A stretch of 64,000 nt of DNA. Source: Benincasa hispida (Eukaryota; Streptophyta; Magnoliopsida; Cucurbitales; Cucurbitaceae). The notes beneath the pieces were generated by a model. It did not search any database. It was not told where the DNA came from and was given only the letters and a program-made list of their open reading frames with translations. The translations under genes and the position numbers were made by a program. The stretch is taken from assembly GCF_009727055.1 (NCBI RefSeq), contig NC_052354.1, positions 45,901,348-45,965,347 of the forward strand, given 5' to 3'. Below, in pieces: positions 56,935-64,000 of this stretch (positions are counted from its first letter, which is position 1; every line of letters begins with the position of its first letter).

Positions 56935-58591
56935 GGGGTTGTACATTAAATAATGCGTTAGAAATGACCGATGCGTTTGCTCCCATGCGTTTGAGGTCAT
57001 GCGTCGGAAGGATGATGCGTTAATCTTAGCATGCAATAATCGCGCATTCCTATCATAAGTTTTCTTACGCTTGCGCCAAGTATAACACAAACGCAAGTTT
57101 TGCGAGTAATCCGAGGTCGAACACGGGGACTTATCACTCAATAATATTTGTGAGGTGATGCGTTTGAGGCGATAAATAAGAATAACAATAAAGCAAATAA
57201 GGTTTAAAATGATTTACACACTACTCTACTCCTGACTAAACAGATTGAGCAATAGAAGAATTGCAATGAGAATAGGTAGAGACACAACAACCATTAACGC
57301 ATAGTAATGTTTACTATCTTAAATCGCCCGAGTAATCCCAGCTCGTTGCACTAACGCATCACACCTCTAGGTGGTCAGCCGCATGACTATATCTCTATAG
57401 TGCATGGTTGCGTCGAGCATAAGATTGTACCTATCTCTAGGAACAATACGAACCTTGCTTAGTGCGTTCCATCTCTTACCTTCTCAGGTAGTTAGATGCG
57501 GCTACTTAACTTATTGACGAGCAATGCAGCATCCCATAGACAGGCGTTGCCACAGTCTTTCACCAAGCAAAGAGGAGTAACTCACTATACTCGCACAACA
57601 CACATCTCTCGGTGGGTTGCTACATGTGTCCTAATTTCTAGGCTACACGATTAAGCATACGATTGACTTTGATAAATAAACGCTTAAGATAAACTATGAT
57701 AGAGATGGTGATGATAAAGAAAACGAGAATGAAGGAAGTAAGATTTTCATTGATCACAAAATATCTTAATATCTCAAGCTAAAATGTAATACAATACAGA
57801 GATTAGAAGAGAGATGAAGGACTCTGCGTCAAGGCTGCCGGTGGTGCCATGGTTGAATGGTGGAGATGTCTCTCTCGAGCTCTATCTCGGGTGAATGCTC
57901 CGATCGTCACTAGGTCTAGACTGTGGAGATGAAGAATTCTCACTGGAAATCTCTTTCAAGCTCTCATATGTGATCACAAACTTCTACCTTGAGGCAGAAG
58001 CTCGGATGTCTCAAAATGAAGGTCTCAAAGGCCATTTATAGAACTTGGACGGCGACAGCTGTAATGATGGAGGTATGGCTCACTGTTGCTTTTGTCGCAG
58101 TATGGTCGTTGTCACATCGCCTTATCTTGTTGATACTCCCAAGGTATGCGTCCGAGTTGTTTTAGCTAAAGTTATCAACGCGTTCTACCCATCTTGCGAT
58201 CTTCTATTATGGTTGTCACTCCATGGCCGCAATCTCTATTTGTTCATTGCGTTCTCCATACGTTGGACGCATAGGGTTACTACAACTTCCATGCGTTGGA
58301 CGCATGGGGTTGCCGTCTGCGTTCGTCTTTTGCGGTCGTCTGACTTCAGCGCATGCGTTTGTCTGTGATTGCTTATTATAAACGCATGTGTTTGATTCCT
58401 GCGATAGCTAAAAAAATAGACACTTTGGCACAGAATAACGTATAATATTGGGTCAGTGAGGTTTTAGGTGCTTATCGACGCAAAACTCAAATTTTCACAA
58501 ATTCTAAGTATTATCACTGCGTTTTCTATCTATTAGTCCTCATAATTCTAAATAAAAGGCTTATAATAACTGGCATTTCTGCCAGTTATCA
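56935..58591 (-). mobile_element. Tat-like solo LTR, relative of 8491-13084
   Basis: The minus-strand start TGATAACTGGCAGAAATGCC at 58591 is clear. Blocks CCAAGTATAA...CGCAAGTTT and AGTAATCYGAGGTCGAA at about 57070-57125 match 8725-8780. There is no polypurine tract to the right, so it looks like a solo LTR. The left limit is uncertain. Within it, ATGCGTTGGACGCATRGGGT-type words are duplicated at about 58258-58310. Confidence 0.6.
58566..58589. other. Perfect hairpin at the LTR start
   Basis: ATAACTGGCA, loop TTTC, TGCCAGTTAT: a 10-bp perfect stem two bases inside the LTR end. Confidence 0.85.
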
Positions 58592-58829
58592 TGTTGCAAT
58601 GTTGCTCTTTGTTCAGTCCAGATCAGAGAAGATATCCCTTAGCGTTACAACGCTAGGATGAAGTGTTACAACGTTGTTCGAGTGAACCGATTCGGGTCTT
58701 GGAGGTCCAGTTCAGCCCATTTTGATGAAGGTCCGGTTCAGGTAGTTCGAGTCTGTTTGTGAAGTCCAGTGGCAGTTCAAGGCTTTTTCAATTTATTATT
58801 GTAATAATTTAGGTTGATTGTTTGCTTAT

Positions 58830-60170
58830 GATGTCAAAACTGGTCCATATCAGTGTGTGTTTAATTATTTATATATTATGAATGTATGTTATAACTAAAT
58901 AAATCTTGTATGTGCATATGGTATGTCATGTAGATTTAAAATCCCACCATAGGAAGCATGTAGCATACATTGAAAATATGTATAAATAGTTATAATGTAT
59001 TGCATGTGTTAGGGTTTCAAGTGTTTAATATAAATAGTTATATTAAATGTTGAAATGCTTGATGTATGTTGTGGATGAAAAGCATGTCTATAGTTTTATA
59101 AGTTGTTATAAAATGGATTATACATTTAACATCCACAACAAAGATAAGATGCATGTTCACCTAGGGTTAAAAAATAATAACTTATTTTAATAGTTAAAAT
59201 AGGTCGTTATCTTGTAAAATTCTGGTTACAAACTCAACCGGTTTATAATCCTGTCTAAGGCTGGAGGTACTTAAGTTGACAGTTTACGAAACATCTCCTA
59301 CCTGGAGATTATAGCCAAATAATTTAGCGTTGTTAACCCGAATTTTTTAGCATGCATGTGCGATGTGAGGTTTTAAAATTGGTTTATCACCTAGACATGG
59401 TAAGTTAAATCCAAATATAAATGTTATACTTAGAAAATCACCTAGACTTAGGTTGTTTTATTAGCCAGAATATACCTAAGTAAATATTTACCCAAAACAA
59501 ACAGAACACTTTAGTGGGAGATCAATAACATATACGATATATTGTTCTTAGCTCTCACGCCCCTAAGAGTTCACACCGTGAGATTCATGCTCGGCTTCGT
59601 GTCGCCCTGGGAGTGCCCTTCATTTGGAAAGTGTTTGCATGGGTCAATAGCAAGGTGAATAGGGAAAGTAGTTCATAGTAAGTGGGTGAAGGATGTGTGT
59701 CAACATGTCTTGCAGTCTCTTCCATTAGTTTGGACCGTAAAATTCCTATGTTGCACCTATTTGTCGTTTTTATGCAAGATAAGTTAGTCGTTTTACGATG
59801 ACTATCCCCTAGAAGGGTTGTAACATGGGGATTTGAAATAACTCAAACTCTATAAATGGATAGGATTTCTTAGGTCGATTCCCAACCTTGACTCTCCAAT
59901 TCAGTAGCATCGTTAGGGTCAACCTCTGAGGTTTGAAAATGGAGGGTTACACTTACAAGAATTACTATGTGTTAGTAAGTTATTGACAAAAAACGACAAC
60001 TAAATGACTATAGGAATATGAGTTATTCTATAATTAGTATTTAGTCAATAAAGTCTTGCTTAAATGAAGGAGTATTTGACTGCCCCGTAGTAGCATCTAT
60101 TCTGACTCACTAAAGTATCGTTGCGAATAAAATAATAAGATTTAAAAGCAATTCACTAATAGAATTTGTT
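58830..60170 (+). repeat. Dispersed repeat, inverted relative of 15461-17045
   Basis: Shared blocks include CTGTCTAAGGCTGGAGGTA (59250), TCACACCGTGAGATTCATGC (59571) and a TGTGTTTGCATGGGTCAATA-like block near 59630. Diverged. No coding region is seen. Confidence 0.55.
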
Positions 60171-60214
60171 TATACTTTCAACATGACTAGCTCATTGATA
60201 CAATTACTGGCTTC

Positions 60215-60669
60215 TGAGGGAAGGAACCCAATGAAGGGTTCACTAATAGTCTAGCCTTTAGTTTGCACCTTCCCATCAGCATCATGTTTTCTCTTGTAGA
60301 TTCATTTGCAATCTATAGGTTTAACCCTATCATGTTGATCTACAAGATCCAAACTGAATTGAAGTACATTGACTCCATTTCGAGATCCATAGCTTTGATC
60401 CACTCATCTTTATCAACATCTTTCATTTCCTTATTGTAAGACAATGGATCCTCAACATCTCCGTCAGCTATCACAGCTAGGATTTTCGTTAAACCCATAT
60501 AACAGACAAGTGGGTTCGCAACCATCCCACTGCGTCGAGGCTCTCTCAACACTCGAGGTAGATTTGACCTACTAAATGATCCAACTTCAACAACTCTTGT
60601 TGAGGTTTCAGGTTCTTCAACAACTCTTATTGAAGGTTCAATAGATTCCTTGGAATGTTCATTCAACAC
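60215..60669 (-). pseudogene. Copia RT N-terminal fragment
   Basis: Reads RRSGMVANPLVCYMG, then DPLSYNKEMKDVDKDEWIKAMDLEMES and the NSVWILVD block, then KWIYKRK, which is the usual beginning of copia reverse transcriptase before the first catalytic motif. The rest of RT, including the catalytic Asp residues, is absent: other repeat sequence begins near 60170-60215. Confidence 0.8.
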
Positions 60670-60705
60670 ATTCTTACTATAGGGTCTGTGCTCGCTTATG
60701 TGGTA

Positions 60706-61209
60706 TTATTCTAGAAAAGTAGCGTTTATCGACACAAACACTTTATTTTCCTTAAGGACAAACAAGTAACCACCTCTCATTCCTTTGGGGTAGCCTATAA
60801 ATAGACATAGTTTTGAACATGGTTCCAGTTTCTTGGGATTTGCCTCAAGCACATGTGCTAGACAACCCCAAATTTTGGAATGATGTAAACTAGTTTTACA
60901 ACCATTCCATAATTCCAAAAGTGTTCTAGTAACACTCTTGAACGGAACATAATTCAAAATATATGTTGCAGTCTATACTACAAAACCCCAAAACGAACAA
61001 GGTAAGGAAGCGTAACTCATTATAGATCGAACCATGTCCAATAGGATTCGATTTCTCCTTTTTGATACACCATTTTGCTGAGGTGTACCAGATGCTTAGA
61101 GTTGGGATATAATTCCATGCTTTATCAAATAGTTCTAGAATGTAAGATCCAAAAACTCTCCACCTCGATCAGATCGAAATGTCTTAATTGTTCTATTTAA
61201 TGCATTTTC
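60706..61209 (-). pseudogene. Copia integrase, second half
   Basis: From 61209 leftward: ENALNRTIKTFRSDRGGEFLD with the second catalytic Asp, then near 61080-61040 a damaged PQQNG block, then 60957-60706 with WGCLAHVLEANPKKLEPCSKLCLFIGYPKG, the integrase C-terminal region. The first half lies on the other side of the solo LTR. Confidence 0.8.
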
Positions 61210-63043
61210 TGTTAGAAGGTACCAATGCGCAGTGGAAGTTACCATGATCCATAAGCACTCTAATTCATTAATTTTGATAGAAAAGAAAATATGCTTCAAC
61301 GGAAATAAATGAGTTTCATGACATACCTTTGAAGAGCATCCTCTAAGCTCGAATCCAGGTGTAAATCTCCTCTGAATCTTGTTGTAGACCACCTCAAGAT
61401 CTTCCCTACTATCCTCTTGGTGCTCAAGATTAAGTGGTGGGACTCAAAATAAGCTAGAATTAAGGGAATTTGGAGAAACACACAGTAGCAACCCAGCAAA
61501 AGAACAGCTTCTTCTCTCACGAATTTTTCTCAAAAATTTATTTGGTTGCATTACCTTCAAAATACTCTAATCTCTTCAATATATTGGAGACATTCATGCA
61601 AAGAGATTTGTTACATGAGATGCAGCTCATGCTTGGAGTTAATAAAGAGTAAAGAAGTGGGTTGTTGGTGAGCTACTACATGAAGACAAGGGAAAAACCA
61701 TTTTCCAACTTTGTGTTTTTCTTTTCTTTTTCAATTTTATCAAAATTAATTTCATAAATCAATTTTATTTAATAAAATTAAAAATATTATTAATTTTACA
61801 AAAATTAATTTCATAAATTAATTTTCTTAATAAATAAATATTTAAACAATTTAAATAACTATAATTAATTTAATATCAAATATTAAATTAATTTTTACAC
61901 AATTTCATCTTCAAATATTTAAATCATATTTAAATATTATTTCTCCAATTTCATTTAATTCTAATTTGAACACTTCAAATTAACTTTCGCATTATTCTAG
62001 AGCTAATCCATTTACGAGCAAGTAGGGGGAACTCGTAAACCTACAGATCATGGGCTCCAACGATCCGAGATTAATTGGCTAAACTCATTAGACCGATCTA
62101 ACCCCCATTCGATAACTAATGGGTGATTCCACTAAAGCCCATAGTTGAACTCCCCTCACTGTAGATATATTATGTCCACTCGATATAACCATGACTAGTA
62201 AGTTAACCCTTCACAGGTTGCTCGTAATAACGACTGGGTCAAATCTCTGTTTTACCCCCGATATTACCTCTTGTTCCTTAAGTCTCATCGATCCCCTAAT
62301 GAACAATTGGTTTATGATTCAATTAACAAATCGAATCATTCTCAGGTCAATGAGAGGGTGAGGTCTCTTATTCAAGACCCAAAATCAGCACTTGAAGTGA
62401 ATAACCTCTCTACTAACCCTAATCGGGTAGGAGTAAATTCCATCTTGCACCCTATGTTCCCAGCTATTCATCTGGTCTTATCCCCAAAATGGTAAGCTTA
62501 TTGAGTAGAAGCAGTTGGACTACTCTCACCGTTTGCAGATCAAAGAATAATCCTGAACAAACAGGAGTTCATAGTTAGCTCAAGATTAAGGTCAAGTTAC
62601 ATAAGTCATCGCTTTGAAATAGTCAGTCTTAAACAGTAAACAACGTTATAAAGTAAGAGTGACTGGTTTCGTGGTCTGATTTTGCACAAAACTCATTTGC
62701 ACAGGACACCCCCACTTCTCATGTCCCAACATGAACGAATTAGGATCACTTCATTTGTAGCACTTTACAACTCTTTGTAACAACTACAGAGTAGGCCACA
62801 TTTAATAGTATTACCAGAATAAGGCGTCAAACCTTATTCATATACTATAGATCGTTTTGACTATTTACTCGAACCTGATCCACTTGTATGTCTCCACATA
62901 AAGTTCAAGTACTCATATAATAGTCAGGGACTTAGGTTTATTGAATTTCTAGAAAAACAATATATTCAATAATAATTTTATTGAATTTTCATAATAAGTT
63001 ATATTGTTTACAAACCACGAGTTTTAGGACATAAAATCTAACA
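61210..63043 (-). mobile_element. Solo LTR, 1834 bp, inserted in copia integrase
   Basis: TTTTC at 61205-61209 is repeated at 63044-63048. The minus strand starts TGTTAGATTTTATGTCC and ends ACCTTCTAACA. Removing it makes the two integrase halves contiguous at a residue context shared with the copy near 7.4 kb. It is a relative of the solo LTR at 26151-27989. No internal region remains. Confidence 0.9.
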
Positions 63044-63048
63044 TTTTC

Positions 63049-63743
63049 AACTTCAGTCTTAAATTCTTTGAACTTTCCAGAGGATTCAGACTTATGTTGC
63101 TTTAAATAAATGTACCCATATCTTAAATAATCATCAGGAAAGGTGATAAAATATTCAAACCCTCCTCTTACTTTTACATTCATCATGCCACAGAGGTCTA
63201 AATGTACTAGCTTTAAGGGTTATTTGGCTCTGTGACCTTTTTCAGTAAAAGATCTTTTAGCCATTTTGCCTTCAAGTCATGACACACACACAGGTAAAGA
63301 ATTTTCTTCTAATTTGTTTAGAAGTCCATTCTTCACAACCTCTTAATCCTATTGAGATTGATGTGTCCTAGTCTTAAGTGCCAAAGATGGACATTTTCTT
63401 TAGGAGAAATTCTAAGTCTTTTATTTTGAGTTACCGCAATTTTAAACATTTTAATGTTATAGAGGGCTTTAGTTGCTAACAGTCTTAGCACATAAATATT
63501 ATTTTCTAACTTTGTAGAACAAATATTAACACCATTCTTTGAAATAAACACTTTATTTATAGAGAAGTTGATACAATAAGAATGTTCTAACAAACACTTT
63601 ACATGAATTAAGTTCCTCTTCAAACCAGGAACTATATATATATTTTCTAGTAAAATATATTTATTCTGTAAATTCAATTGGAGACCTCCCACTTCCACAG
63701 CTGAGACGATGTGCCTAGTTCCAATCCGTGTCGTCATCTCCAT
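63049..63743 (-). pseudogene. Copia GAG-pre-integrase and integrase first half
   Basis: 63743-63333 reads TRIGTRHIVSAVEVGG, LKRNLIHVKCLLE and HLWHLRLGHINLNRIKRL (GAG-pre-integrase). After frame breaks, 63186-63049 has NVKVRGGFEYFITFPDDYLRYGYIYL, with the first catalytic region changed from FTDDYSRYG to FPDDYLRYG. It stops at the solo LTR. Confidence 0.8.
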
Positions 63744-63773
63744 GGCTTTCAGCTACCGCTAGGATCTAATTCC

Positions 63774-63998
63774 CTAAAATGAAGAACAAATATGGTTAGT
63801 GGTGTCCAAATCAATTATCCAGGTCGGATCATCATTCTCCACTAAACAGGTTTCCAAAAACAAGTAAATCAAATTCACCTTGTTTGGCATTATTCTTTTC
63901 CGCCAAGTATTTGGGACAGTTCCTCTTCCAATGTCCCTCCCGGTTGCAATGGAAGCAGATTTTCTTTGCAACCTTGGCTTTCTTGCCCTTTTGGGCAG
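63774..63998 (-). pseudogene. Copia gag zinc knuckle and protease active site, cut by the window end
   Basis: The zinc knuckle is degraded (CFHCN..GHWKRNC becomes SIATGRDIGRGTVPN in this frame). The protease motif reads WIIDLDTTNHICSSF, so Asp-Ser-Gly is changed to Asp-Leu-Asp. LETCLVENDD just before it is identical to the copy at 8.2 kb. Confidence 0.8.
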
Positions 63999-64000
63999 CA

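Larger units (their letters stand above)
60215..63998 (-). mobile_element. Copia retrotransposon, gag to early RT, interrupted by a solo LTR, continues past the window end
   Basis: Minus-strand order: gag zinc knuckle and protease (63971-63774), GAG-pre-integrase (63743-63333), integrase N part (63186-63049), [solo LTR 61210-63043], integrase second half (61209-60960), integrase C-terminus (60957-60706), start of RT (60669-60215). The element is truncated in RT near 60215 (after KWIYKRK...DADGKVQ). Residues are close to those at 7.25-8.47 kb, so the family is the same. Stops and frameshifts make it inactive. Confidence 0.85.

Overview
The window is plant nuclear DNA. It holds two complete, conserved eudicot genes with many introns, set between two blocks of nested LTR retrotransposons. 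A cucurbit is my guess from the repeat flavour, but I cannot prove it. I see no bacterial or organellar genes, no CRISPR array and no tRNA or rRNA gene.

Positions 1-30.8 kb are transposable-element DNA, almost all of it reading on the minus strand. From left to right: a decayed Ty3/gypsy chromovirus (gag to integrase); a copia-type element whose LTR (4666-6790) is shared by two internal regions, one on each side; a Tat/Athila-like LTR (8491-13084) with another LTR nested in it; its non-coding internal region with a tRNA-Asp-like primer site near 15.2 kb; a second copy of the copia leader and LTR (17.05-21.9 kb) broken by a 1.83-kb solo LTR; then further LTRs (21.9-24.8, 26.15-27.99 and 28.72-30.79 kb).

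Positions 30.8-55.5 kb are the gene island. On the plus strand is an activating auxin response factor of the ARF7/ARF19 group: 13 coding exons from 33295 to 46785, 1094 residues. Its first intron is 5.2 kb long and contains two LINE fragments and a poly(A) tail; its fifth intron contains a 241-bp solo LTR. On the minus strand, tail to tail with it, is a UBP1-type oligouridylate-binding protein: 12 coding exons, 55158 to 48734, 420 residues, three RRMs, and one GC-AG intron. I built both models by hand; every exon joins in frame and every junction matches the family.

Positions 55.5-64 kb return to repeats: a Tat-like LTR (about 56.9-58.6 kb), a repeat related in inverted orientation to the one at 15.5-17.0 kb, and a copia element of the same family as the one at 7-8.5 kb. 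That element's integrase is split by a 1834-bp solo LTR with a perfect 5-bp target duplication.

The two host genes need not work together. ARF19 is a nuclear auxin-dependent transcription activator; UBP1 is a U-rich RNA-binding protein of nucleus and stress granules. I found no convincing new biological system. The best leads are terminal hairpins in LTRs (one pair covaries between copies), palindromic decamer clusters in the copia leader, the nested and tandem element architecture, and transposon sequences inside the ARF introns.
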